DNA from: Bacteroidales bacterium
Lineage (GTDB): Bacteria; Bacteroidota; Bacteroidia; Bacteroidales; PXBB01
Reading direction: 5' to 3'
NCBI GenBank assembly: GCA_003565735.1
Contig: PXBB01000148.1
Coordinates: 1 to 43,983, forward strand
Length of the DNA: 43,983 nucleotides
Positions within the stretch are counted from its first letter, which is position 1. The number at the start of each line of letters is the position of its first letter. The notes below the pieces were generated by a model, which made no database searches, had not been told where the DNA came from, and worked only from the letters and a program-made list of their open reading frames with translations. Shown here one piece after another: positions 15,247 to 23,865 of this stretch. Position numbers and translations under genes: made by a program.

Positions 15247-17643
15247 TTAAAGGTTAAAAATTAAATTTACAAAAAAGTTTCTTCCCGGTTCATAAATTTT
15301 TTGAGGGGTGCCAACCATTCTTCTATTTAGATGGTCATAGTAGTGAATGTCAAAAATATTATTAACTCCTGTATGAATGGATACAAAAGAATTATGCTGG
15401 TATGCCAGTCTGGCACTTAAGAGTGTATAGCCCGGTGTTTTACTTTCGTACATGGCCTTAGAAACCCTGTTTTGGTCATTAACAAAGCGTACACCAACAG
15501 TTGGAGTCAGTTTGTTGTTAAAAAGTCTGTAGAATACATCTAAACTGGCTTCAAAAGGAGGTATCTCATTGAGAGGATCATTCTTTATTTGCTCTGTTTC
15601 AACAACTTGATTGCCCTCTCTAATGTAATGTGTTACTTCGGAGATAGTGGCATGCGCATACGAAGCCGTTAGTGCAAGGCCAAAATCATAATTTTCAGGG
15701 GTGCGGTGTGCTATTTCAAAACCCGTGATATTGACAATGTCAGCATTATAAAACTCTTTAACACCCAAAACACCTATTGTGAATGGTTCTTGTACGGTCC
15801 TAGGCAGCAAGCGTCCGTAAATAAAGTTTTCAACATGTGCATAAAAGAAGTTTAATTCAAGAGGGCCAATTACAGGATTGTTGTATCTGAATGTGAGGTC
15901 AGCCTGATTATTTATCTCCGGTTCTAATTGTGGGTTGCCCATATAATCGTAGGGGTCGAAACCTACAGGGAGCAAAATGATAAAACGTTCAAGCATATCG
16001 GGGCTTCTGCTAACCCTTCCGGCAGCCAATGAAACGGATAAATCACCAAAATGACGTGTAACACCACCACTAAAACTGAAATTATTGAGGGTACTTTCTG
16101 TATCAGGAATTTTCATGATGCTTACACCCATCATATTATCCAGGTTAATGGTGTCGGATTTGGCTTGATTATGGTCATAACGTGCTGCAAATATGATGTC
16201 ATAATTCTCGAAATTTCTGCTATATTCTAAATAGGCAGCATAATTGTCTATAACAGCATTGTTCCACAAGTCTTCAAGTTTTACGGGTGCCATAGGTTGC
16301 ATAATAAAATTTTTTGTTCGCAAACCATCCTTTTGGCGGTTTTGATAATCAATGCCAGCAATCAGACTTCCTGAAAACACATTAAAAAAGGCTTCTGCTT
16401 TGATGCCGCTTGTCAGGGCTTTTACATCAGAAACAGTAGCAACAGTATCGGAGAAAGGTCTGTTTTTGTTGTCCATGATATGATGAATATCCGACTGGTA
16501 GGCTTTTATCGAAAGCTTTTCAAAGTATTGACCGTGCGGTGTATAATTAAATTCACCAAAAGTAAGCAAAGACACATCATCAACTTCATCCATAGGTAGT
16601 GCAGGAAACAGCACTTCATGGTAGCTTCTGCGCATGCTTAGCGAAAACTCGTACAAATTATTGTATTGGCCGCCAATGATGCCACCATAGTTGTTTTTAG
16701 TAAAAGCAGATTTTATAAAATTCCCTTCTCCATCTCTGTAATTGCCGTAATTCCATCGGCTACCACTGAACTGAGCGTAAAGATGCGCATTGCTCCCTCT
16801 TACGGAAAAATGTTCTTTATGACCGTTTGGGTTACTTTCATAGCCCCTCAGGCCTCTTGCACTCACTTGTGGTGTATTGGTCACTTGTGGTTTCTTGGTC
16901 ACTAAATTAATAGTGCCGCCAAGACCTGTGCCAAAACGTAAAGCATAAGGGCCTTTATAAACTTCTATACGTTCAACATCTTCAGCTTCTACACGTGATG
17001 TAGCCGGATCCATACGATTGGGACAGCCGCCCTCAACGCCTTGTGCTCCATCAATAACAACATTAATCTGGCTGAACTTAAAACCACGTACCACAGGGTC
17101 AATATTAGCACCCCCGCGCCTGATGCCTCCTACATTTGGCATTGAACGTAGGTATTCTCCCACATCGCTTACCGCTTTTTGTTCTATTTCCCTTGACGAA
17201 GCTATTGTGGACATATATGGTTTCTTTTCGGTTTTACGTTCTTCAATAACTACAACTTCAAGATCCACAGGTTTGTCAGGCTTCATAAATACCTTTATGT
17301 CATAAACACGCCTGCCGTCTGTTAATGAAATCACTTTTTTAAATGTTTCAAAATCCGCATGTTCAAACTTAATGCTTACCTCGCTATCCCTTATTTCTTC
17401 AAAAGAAAAACGCCCGCTGTAATCAGTATATGTAGAAGCAATGACCCGGGGTTCTGTGGCCGGATACGTCTCAATTTTTACAGCTACATCAGAAAGCGCC
17501 TCTCTGGTTAGTTCATTAAACACCTGACCACGTACAACTTTAGCATCATTATCTTGTGAAAATAAGTGCAAAGGGTAGCCAAAAACCAAAAACAGGCATA
17601 AAAGCCACATAACCAACGATAATTTCTTTTTAACTTTAACCAT
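15247..17643 (-). CDS. TonB-dependent outer-membrane receptor, OprC/NosA (copper) type
   Basis: 798 residues. Signal peptide (1-29), a carboxypeptidase-regulatory-like beta domain (about 36-120), a plug domain (about 140-250, with VEAEDVERIEVYKGPYALRF) and a 22-strand barrel ending in a C-terminal aromatic-rich strand (FFVNLIFNL). The plug carries GGCPNRMDPAT, that is Cys207-x-x-x-Met211, and the barrel carries HHIMDNK, that is His388-x-Met390. In Pseudomonas OprC these CxxxM and HxM pairs bind copper, and both are present here, so import of copper is the best prediction. The ferrichrome or vitamin B12 alternatives have no support. It heads a two-gene unit with a small lipoprotein and is divergent from nqr. 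Confidence 0.88.
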   Translation of the reverse strand: MVKVKKKLSLVMWLLCLFLVFGYPLHLFSQDNDAKVVRGQVFNELTREALSDVAVKIETYPATEPRVIASTYTDYSGRFSFEEIRDSEVSIKFEHADFETFKKVISLTDGRRVYDIKVFMKPDKPVDLEVVVIEERKTEKKPYMSTIASSREIEQKAVSDVGEYLRSMPNVGGIRRGGANIDPVVRGFKFSQINVVIDGAQGVEGGCPNRMDPATSRVEAEDVERIEVYKGPYALRFGTGLGGTINLVTKKPQVTNTPQVSARGLRGYESNPNGHKEHFSVRGSNAHLYAQFSGSRWNYGNYRDGEGNFIKSAFTKNNYGGIIGGQYNNLYEFSLSMRRSYHEVLFPALPMDEVDDVSLLTFGEFNYTPHGQYFEKLSIKAYQSDIHHIMDNKNRPFSDTVATVSDVKALTSGIKAEAFFNVFSGSLIAGIDYQNRQKDGLRTKNFIMQPMAPVKLEDLWNNAVIDNYAAYLEYSRNFENYDIIFAARYDHNQAKSDTINLDNMMGVSIMKIPDTESTLNNFSFSGGVTRHFGDLSVSLAAGRVSRSPDMLERFIILLPVGFDPYDYMGNPQLEPEINNQADLTFRYNNPVIGPLELNFFYAHVENFIYGRLLPRTVQEPFTIGVLGVKEFYNADIVNITGFEIAHRTPENYDFGLALTASYAHATISEVTHYIREGNQVVETEQIKNDPLNEIPPFEASLDVFYRLFNNKLTPTVGVRFVNDQNRVSKAMYESKTPGYTLLSARLAYQHNSFVSIHTGVNNIFDIHYYDHLNRRMVGTPQKIYEPGRNFFVNLIFNL

Positions 17644-17746
17644 AATTATTTTTTTTAATTAAACAATTAATAAATATTTACACCACTAATGAGTATCACA
17701 TTTGATTAGAAATATATTGAAAATCATACAATGATTATTCATTTGA

Positions 17747-17754
17747 CAAAAATA
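17747..17754 (-). promoter_or_regulatory. Promoter -7 element for the TonB receptor operon
   Basis: TATTTTTG on the minus strand matches TAnnTTTG. The leader to the ATG at 17643 would be about 98 bases. The -33 box is not evident. Confidence 0.4.
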
Positions 17755-17787
17755 CATTTTCTTTCTTTATATAAAAAAAAAAATAAA

Positions 17788-17800
17788 GTATCTTTGATAC
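17788..17800. promoter_or_regulatory. Short palindrome, possible operator
   Basis: GTATC-TTT-GATAC is a perfect 5-bp inverted repeat placed just upstream of where the -33 box of the TonB receptor promoter would lie. The position would suit a metal- or redox-responsive regulator. The plus strand also reads TATCTTTG here, so part of the palindrome could be a second -7 box toward nqr. Confidence 0.3.
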
Positions 17801-17906
17801 ATTTTTGTAAACACTTTTTATATTCATTTTTTGGGTAAAAATTTTTTTATAAATGTTTACACTTCTTTTATAAAACAGTTCATTAGACCATTTTTTAGAA
17901 AAAAGG

Positions 17907-17939
17907 TTTAATGAGCAAAAAATATATTATGTATATTTG
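17907..17939 (+). promoter_or_regulatory. Promoter of the nqr operon
   Basis: TATATTTG at 17932-17939 is a full TAnnTTTG match, with TTTA at 17907-17910 after a 21-base spacer as a near -33 box. Transcription would start near 17946, only about 20 bases before the nqrA ATG. Confidence 0.5.
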
Positions 17940-17966
17940 TCATGAAATTTTGAAACCTGTATAACA

Positions 17967-19325
17967 ATGTCAAAAAGAATAAAAATTAAAAAGGGTCTGG
18001 ATATTAAACTTTTTGGAGAAGCCGAACGGGCGACGGCCAATGTTTTTTACTCCGCGACCCATGCTGTTAAACCGCCTGATTTTATGGGTTTTGCACCCAT
18101 CCCCAAATTACTTATTGCCGAAGGAGATGAAGTAAAGGCCGGCACACCGTTGTTTTATGATAAAAAGAGTCCGGAAATACTGGTAACAGCTCCTGTTAGC
18201 GGTAGAATAAAATCGGTAAAAAGGGGTGCAAAACGCTCTGTCAGTGAAGTAATTATTGAAGCAGACAGGGAGATCTCTTACATAGACTATGGCAGTGCAA
18301 ACCCTAATGAGCTTACGAGAGATGAGGTGGAATTAAAGCTACTTAAATCGGGTGTTTGGGCATTTATAAGGCAACGGCCTTACAACATAATAGCATGTCC
18401 CGAGTTTCGACCAAAAGCTATCTTTATCTCTGCATTTGATACATCACCTTTAGCACCCGACTACGACTATATAGTCCATGGTAAAGGGGATGTTTTTCAG
18501 ACAGGCTTGGATGCTCTTCGTAAGCTGATAGACGGCAAGGTCCATTTGAATATTCCGGAATCGGAAGCCGTTTCAGACGTTTTCAGAAATGCCCGAGATG
18601 TTCAAATTAATACTTTTACAGGGCCTCATCCCGCGGGCAACGTAGGAATCCAAATACACCATGTAGATCCGATTAATAAAGGTGATATCGTTTGGTATTT
18701 AAACCCGCAGGATGTGCTAACCATAGGACATTTATTTGCTCATGGAAAGTATGACGCCACGCGCTACATAGCACTTACAGGATCAGAAGTTAAGTCGCCA
18801 AAATATTTTAAAACTTTTGTGGGGGCTAACATTCAAAATATGATTGATAATAACCTGTTAAGTCAGAATTGTCGGTATATCAGTGGTAATGTTCTGACAG
18901 GAAGAAAAATAGAACAAGACGGTCACATCGGCTATTACGATTGTCAGGTAAGTGTTATCCCTGAAGGGGATTACTACGAATTTATGGGATGGGCTATGCC
19001 GGGCTTCAATAAAATGAGTGTTTCGCGAAGTTTTCCTGCTTTTCTTTTTCCAAACAGGAAATATAAACTTGATACGAACTATCATGGAGAAGAAAGGGCC
19101 TATGTTGTAAGCGGTCAATATGAAAAGGTCCTTCCCATGGATATCCTTCCTGTGTTTCTTATCAAGGCCATACTTACAAAAAATATTGATAAAATGGAAC
19201 AACTTGGCATTTACGAAGTTTGCGAAGAGGATTTTGCATTGTGCGAATTTGTATGTACATCGAAAATTGAAGTACAAAAAATTATCAGAGAGGGGCTGGA
19301 CTTGATTAGAAAAGAAATGGAATAG
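17967..19325 (+). CDS. nqrA: Na+-translocating NADH:quinone reductase subunit A
   Basis: 452 residues, normal length. NqrA is the peripheral subunit carrying the quinone-linked site of the sodium-pumping NADH:ubiquinone (menaquinone) oxidoreductase. The N-terminus KIKKGLDIKLFGEA, the barrel-sandwich segment TAPVSGRIKSVKRGAKR, and TGPHPAGNVGIQIHHVDP are NqrA hallmarks. It is first of six consecutive nqr genes on the plus strand; nqrB starts 27 bases after its stop. Confidence 0.97.
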   Translation: MSKRIKIKKGLDIKLFGEAERATANVFYSATHAVKPPDFMGFAPIPKLLIAEGDEVKAGTPLFYDKKSPEILVTAPVSGRIKSVKRGAKRSVSEVIIEADREISYIDYGSANPNELTRDEVELKLLKSGVWAFIRQRPYNIIACPEFRPKAIFISAFDTSPLAPDYDYIVHGKGDVFQTGLDALRKLIDGKVHLNIPESEAVSDVFRNARDVQINTFTGPHPAGNVGIQIHHVDPINKGDIVWYLNPQDVLTIGHLFAHGKYDATRYIALTGSEVKSPKYFKTFVGANIQNMIDNNLLSQNCRYISGNVLTGRKIEQDGHIGYYDCQVSVIPEGDYYEFMGWAMPGFNKMSVSRSFPAFLFPNRKYKLDTNYHGEERAYVVSGQYEKVLPMDILPVFLIKAILTKNIDKMEQLGIYEVCEEDFALCEFVCTSKIEVQKIIREGLDLIRKEME

Positions 19326-19352
19326 TCATTATTATAACTTAATCATACATAC

Positions 19353-20495
19353 ATGAAATTTTTAAGAAATATTCTGGATAAAATAGAACCAAATTTTAAA
19401 GAGGGCGGTCGTTTTTCTTTTTTAGAATCTACCTATGATGCATTTGCTACTTTTTTGTTTGTGCCCAATCATACCACTAAGAGCGGAGCACATATCAGGG
19501 ATGCCATTGATCTTAAGCGTACGATGTCAATGGTTATTATAGCACTGGTTCCGGCTATACTCTTTGGTATGTGGAATGTAGGACACCAACACTATCTTTC
19601 GCATCAAATCGTGGATGCTTCATTTTTTGAAAAATTTTGGTATGGTTTTTTAAAAGTATTGCCGCTTATTGTAGTGTCTTATGTGACTGCTCTTTCAATA
19701 GAATTTGCAGCAGCACAAATACGCCGTCATCAGGTCAATGAAGGTGTTTTGGTCTCAGGAATGCTTATTCCGCTTATAGTACCACCCGATATTCCGTTAT
19801 GGATGCTTTCTTTAGCCACTGCATTTGCTGTTATTATAGGCAAAGAAGTTTTTGGTGGTACAGGCATGAACGTGTTCAACCCTGCACTGCTTACAAGGGC
19901 TTTTTTGTTTTTTGCTTATCCACAGCATATGTCTGGTGATAATGTGTGGATTTCTAATCAGGGGGATGCTGTAACAGGTGCTACACCTTTGGCAGAAGCC
20001 GCAGCCGGTCAGGATATCAGTTTAAGCAGCTGGGATATGTTTCTGGGTTTTATGCCGGGGTCTGTAGGTGAAACATCCACACTGGCTATTCTGCTGGGTG
20101 CCTTTTTTCTAATATTTACGGGAATTGGCAGCTTGCGTGTTATGCTATCTGTTTTTGCAGGTGGTTATCTTATGGGTTTACTTTTCAATTTATGGGGGGC
20201 TAATGAATTTATGCTGATGCCGGCTCACTACCATCTTATTGTTGGTGGTTTTGCTTTTGGTGCCGTTTTTATGGCTACTGACCCGGTGTCGGCTTCGCAA
20301 ACTAATACCGGTAAGTATATTTATGGATTTCTTATAGGCATCATTGCCGTGCTTATCAGAGTTATAAATCCTGCTTATCCCGAAGGAATGATGCTTGCAA
20401 TACTTTTTATGAATACTTTTGCGCCACTTATTGACCATTATGTGGTAGGGGCTAATATCAAAAGACGTATGAAAAGAGCATTGACCCAAAAATAA
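19353..20495 (+). CDS. nqrB: Na+-translocating NADH:quinone reductase subunit B
   Basis: 380 residues, a polytopic membrane subunit that carries a covalently bound FMN and riboflavin and lies in the sodium path. About ten membrane helices are evident. The FMN attachment motif is TGATPLAEA, with the likely acceptor Thr211 matching the conserved S/T-G-A-T of the family. MNVFNPALLTRAFLFFAYP and ATDPVSASQTNTGKYIYG are also conserved. Gap to nqrC is 58 bases. Confidence 0.97.
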   Translation: MKFLRNILDKIEPNFKEGGRFSFLESTYDAFATFLFVPNHTTKSGAHIRDAIDLKRTMSMVIIALVPAILFGMWNVGHQHYLSHQIVDASFFEKFWYGFLKVLPLIVVSYVTALSIEFAAAQIRRHQVNEGVLVSGMLIPLIVPPDIPLWMLSLATAFAVIIGKEVFGGTGMNVFNPALLTRAFLFFAYPQHMSGDNVWISNQGDAVTGATPLAEAAAGQDISLSSWDMFLGFMPGSVGETSTLAILLGAFFLIFTGIGSLRVMLSVFAGGYLMGLLFNLWGANEFMLMPAHYHLIVGGFAFGAVFMATDPVSASQTNTGKYIYGFLIGIIAVLIRVINPAYPEGMMLAILFMNTFAPLIDHYVVGANIKRRMKRALTQK

Positions 20496-20553
20496 ACAAC
20501 TTATGAATCAAACCTTATAGTGCAAATATTTATAAACATAATAACAATTTAAA

Positions 20554-21255
20554 ATGTATAGCAACAGATATATTTTTATTTATGCATCAGTAATGGTAGT
20601 CGTTGTAGCCGTTGTGCTTTCAACGATAGCTACTTTGCTTAAGCCTATGCAGGATGCTAATATTAAAATGGAAAAAATTCAAAGTATTCTGGCATCATTT
20701 CATATTGAAAGTACACAAGATAATGCTTTTGAGCTTTTCGAAAATCATATTAAACATCAGTATATCGTTAACTATGAAGGTTCATATGAAAAAGGTAATG
20801 CTTTTGATGTAGATTTGCGTGTAGAGTTGCGCAAACCAATTGAAGAGCGTCAAATGCCCTTGTTTGAAGTTTCAGACTTAAATAACCGAAAGAACTACGT
20901 TATTCCTCTATACGGCGGCGGTCTGTGGGGTCCTATTTGGGGCTATATGGCCTTGAAAGAAGATTTTAAGACAATAAACGGTGTTATATTTGACCACCAA
21001 GGCGAAACACCAGGTCTTGGGGCTGAGATTTCTACACCTGTATTTGAAAAGCAGTTCAAGGACAAAAGAATTTTTGACAAGAATCATAACTTTGTGTCTG
21101 TTAAGGTTGTCAAAGGTGGTGCAGACAAGGATGACCCTCATGCCGTAGATGGTATATCAGGAGGCACGATAACCAGCGATGGTGTATCGGATATGTTAAA
21201 AAATAATATCCGCTTCTATCTGAATTTTTATGAACAAAATATATTAACTAAATAA
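20554..21255 (+). CDS. nqrC: Na+-translocating NADH:quinone reductase subunit C
   Basis: 233 residues: one N-terminal membrane helix (about 7-29) and a periplasmic FMN-binding domain. The flavinylation motif is ISGGTITSDGV (about 201-211), with Thr205 as the probable FMN-phosphodiester acceptor. GLWGPIWGYMAL and GETPGLGAEIS are typical of NqrC/RnfG proteins. Covalent flavin attachment needs an ApbE flavin transferase, which is not in this window. nqrD follows after 9 bases. Confidence 0.96.
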   Translation: MYSNRYIFIYASVMVVVVAVVLSTIATLLKPMQDANIKMEKIQSILASFHIESTQDNAFELFENHIKHQYIVNYEGSYEKGNAFDVDLRVELRKPIEERQMPLFEVSDLNNRKNYVIPLYGGGLWGPIWGYMALKEDFKTINGVIFDHQGETPGLGAEISTPVFEKQFKDKRIFDKNHNFVSVKVVKGGADKDDPHAVDGISGGTITSDGVSDMLKNNIRFYLNFYEQNILTK

Positions 21256-21264
21256 TAATAAAAG

Positions 21265-21900
21265 ATGTCATTATTTTCATCACAAAACAGAAAGTTAATT
21301 ACAACGCCATTAGGCAAAGATAACCCTATAACCGTAAAAGTGCTGGGAATATGCTCGGCGCTGGCAGTGACGGTAAAGCTTGAACCGGCTTTTGTGTTGG
21401 CGGTGTCCGTGGTTGCAGTTATGGGGATATCCAATGTTATTATATCAATTTTAAGAAATGGTATTCCTCCACGCATAAGGATTATTGTCCAGCTTACCGT
21501 TATTGCTTCAATGGTAATTATCGTCGATCAGGTTCTTAAGGCTTTCGTTTACGATATAAGCCGACAGCTCTCAGTGTTTGTGGGGCTTATTATTACCAAT
21601 TGTATTATTATGGGGCGTTTGGAGGCATTTGCCATTGCTAATAAGCCATGGCCTTCTTTTCTTGATGGTATAGGTAATGCTGCCGGTTATGGTGGTATTT
21701 TAATCATTGTTGCTTTTTTCAGAGAACTCCTTGGGTCAGGTACTTTGTGGGATTACCCTGTCATTGAAAAAATAGGTCTTTACAATATCGGTTACGAAAA
21801 CAACGGTTTTATGATTTTACCGCCCATGGCTTTGATTGTGGTTGGGATAATTATTTGGGTGCAAAGATCAAGAGATAAAGATCTGGTTGATATCAGTTAA
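21265..21900 (+). CDS. nqrD: Na+-translocating NADH:quinone reductase subunit D
   Basis: 211 residues, about six membrane helices, usual length. Conserved NqrD/RnfE segments are LGICSALAVTVKLEPAFVLA, LTVIASMVIIVDQVLKAF and VFVGLIITNCIIMGRLEAFA, the latter with the Cys that, with its counterpart in NqrE, holds an iron centre in the membrane. It starts MSLFSSQNRKLITTPLGKDNP. Confidence 0.96.
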   Translation: MSLFSSQNRKLITTPLGKDNPITVKVLGICSALAVTVKLEPAFVLAVSVVAVMGISNVIISILRNGIPPRIRIIVQLTVIASMVIIVDQVLKAFVYDISRQLSVFVGLIITNCIIMGRLEAFAIANKPWPSFLDGIGNAAGYGGILIIVAFFRELLGSGTLWDYPVIEKIGLYNIGYENNGFMILPPMALIVVGIIIWVQRSRDKDLVDIS

Positions 21901-21924
21901 TTAAACTTATTAAGTATTTTTATT

Positions 21925-22542
21925 ATGGAAGAAATTGTCAGCATATTTATTAGGTCGATTTTCATTGACAACATGGTTTTTGCCTACTTTTTGGGTATGT
22001 GCTCCTATCTTGCCGTATCTAAAACGGTAAAAACCTCTTTCGGGCTTGGTGTTGCCGTTATATTTGTTTTGGGCATTACTGTACCCATCAACTATATTAT
22101 TGAAAACTATTTGCTTTCGGAAGGTGCATTATCATGGCTGCATCCTGGTTTTGCAGGACTGGATTTGAGCTTTCTCACTTTTATTATGTTCATTGCAACC
22201 ATTGCTTCTATGGTTCAATTGGTAGAAATGTTTGTTGAAAAGTTTTCGCCTGCATTATATGCATCTCTGGGTATATTTTTACCTTTAATAGCTGTTAACT
22301 GTGCCATACTAGGCGGATCGCTTTTTATGCAAGAACGCGAGTACGCTAATATTGTTGAAGCCACATCATTTGGCTTGGGCTCCGGGGTTGGTTTCTTTTT
22401 GGCTATTGTAGGTATTGCTGCCATACGTGAAAAAATTGAATACTCTAATGTTCCTCCGGCTTTGAGAGGCTTGGGTATTACTTTTATAATAACAGGTCTT
22501 ATGGGTATAGCTTTCATGAGCTTTTTAGGTATTAATTTATAA
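21925..22542 (+). CDS. nqrE: Na+-translocating NADH:quinone reductase subunit E
   Basis: 205 residues, six membrane helices, homologous to NqrD with inverted topology. Motifs include [20 protein letters not shown] near the N-terminus and [20 protein letters not shown] (about 117-136), each with a conserved Cys that contributes to the membrane iron-sulfur centre with NqrD. It lies 24 bases after nqrD and 26 bases before nqrF. Confidence 0.96.
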   Translation: MEEIVSIFIRSIFIDNMVFAYFLGMCSYLAVSKTVKTSFGLGVAVIFVLGITVPINYIIENYLLSEGALSWLHPGFAGLDLSFLTFIMFIATIASMVQLVEMFVEKFSPALYASLGIFLPLIAVNCAILGGSLFMQEREYANIVEATSFGLGSGVGFFLAIVGIAAIREKIEYSNVPPALRGLGITFIITGLMGIAFMSFLGINL

Positions 22543-22568
22543 GTAAATAACATAATTCGGTATAGGAT

Positions 22569-23822
22569 ATGATTTTATTAAGTACTGCTACAATAATTGT
22601 AAGTGTTTTTGTTTTTTTGACCATCATATTAATATTGGTTGCCATATTACTTTATGCACGTGCCAAACTGGTGCCATCCGGGCCTGTAAAGCTGACTATT
22701 AATGAAGAAAAAGAACTGGAAGTCAACTCAGGTTCAACATTGCTTCAGACACTTAGCAACCAAAAGATTTACCTGCCTTCAGCATGTGGTGGTGGTGGTA
22801 CTTGTGCTATGTGCAAGTGTCAGGTTGTTAAGGGAGGTGGTTCTATTTTGCCAACAGAAGTCGATTTTTTTACACGTAAAGAACAAGCCAACCATTGGAG
22901 GCTGGGATGTCAATTGAAAGTTAAAGAGGATATGGAGATTGTCATTCCTAAAGAAATATTTGGCATTAAAAAATGGGAGTGCGAAGTGGTTTCTAATCAT
23001 AATGTAGCTACCTATATAAAGGAATTTGTTGTTAAGTTACCGGAAGGCGAAATGCTTGATTTCGAACCAGGTGGTTATATTCAAATAGATGTGCCACCAT
23101 GTGAAGTCGATTTCAAAAAAGATATTGACGTAGAAGATACTTTTAAACCCGATTGGGACGCATTCAATATGTGGGATTTAAAAATGAAAAACAGCGAACC
23201 AATATACAGGGCTTATTCTATGGCCAATCACCCGGCAGAAGGCAACATCATTATGCTTAATATCAGGATAGCAACACCACCCTGGGACAAAGCCAAAAAT
23301 AAATTCATGAATGTTAATCCCGGTATTTGTTCGTCCTATGTTTTTTCAAGAAAACCCGGCGATAAGGTTATGATTTCCGGCCCTTACGGTGAATTTCATA
23401 TTAAGGATACGCAAAATGAAATGCTTTACATTGGTGGTGGTGCCGGTATGGCTCCTTTACGTTCACATATATTCCACCTGTTTCATACCAAGTCAACCAA
23501 TAGAAAAGTAAGTTACTGGTATGGGGCCAGATCATTAAGAGAAGTATTTTACGAAGAGCATTTCAGGGATATTGAGAAAAAATTCGATAACTTTAAATTC
23601 CATCTGGCACTTTCGGAGCCATTGAAAGAAGATAACTGGACGGGACATACAGGCTTTATTCATCAGGTCGTTCTTGAGAACTATCTGAGTAAACATCCCG
23701 AACCTGAGGAAATAGAATATTACTTATGTGGCCCCCCGATGATGAATGATGCCGTTTTTAAAATGCTCGACTCTTTAGGTGTGCCACAAGAGAATATTGC
23801 TTTTGATGATTTTGGCGGATAG
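22569..23822 (+). CDS. nqrF: Na+-translocating NADH:quinone reductase subunit F
   Basis: 417 residues. An N-terminal membrane helix (about 5-30), a plant-type [2Fe-2S] ferredoxin domain with Cys73, Cys79, Cys82 and Cys114 ([13 protein letters not shown] ... RLGCQ), then an FAD/NADH ferredoxin-reductase domain: RAYSMAN for [15 protein letters not shown] for NADH and [13 protein letters not shown] near the end. It is the electron entry subunit of Nqr, oxidising NADH. It closes the operon and converges with the PgpH-like gene 43 bases away; no clear terminator hairpin is seen in that gap. Confidence 0.97.
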   Translation: MILLSTATIIVSVFVFLTIILILVAILLYARAKLVPSGPVKLTINEEKELEVNSGSTLLQTLSNQKIYLPSACGGGGTCAMCKCQVVKGGGSILPTEVDFFTRKEQANHWRLGCQLKVKEDMEIVIPKEIFGIKKWECEVVSNHNVATYIKEFVVKLPEGEMLDFEPGGYIQIDVPPCEVDFKKDIDVEDTFKPDWDAFNMWDLKMKNSEPIYRAYSMANHPAEGNIIMLNIRIATPPWDKAKNKFMNVNPGICSSYVFSRKPGDKVMISGPYGEFHIKDTQNEMLYIGGGAGMAPLRSHIFHLFHTKSTNRKVSYWYGARSLREVFYEEHFRDIEKKFDNFKFHLALSEPLKEDNWTGHTGFIHQVVLENYLSKHPEPEEIEYYLCGPPMMNDAVFKMLDSLGVPQENIAFDDFGG

Positions 23823-23865
23823 CCTGAAAAATTAAGCAGTATGATGAGAAGTAATCATCCTTGAT

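Larger units (their letters stand above)
17644..17966. other. Divergent regulatory region between the TonB receptor and nqrA
   Basis: No gene. The region is very AT-rich and holds likely promoters for both directions (17747-17754 minus, 17907-17939 plus), the short palindrome at 17788-17800, and a separated inverted pair TGTAAACA (17806-17813) / TGTTTACA (17854-17861) that could be half sites of a regulator. Confidence 0.5.
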
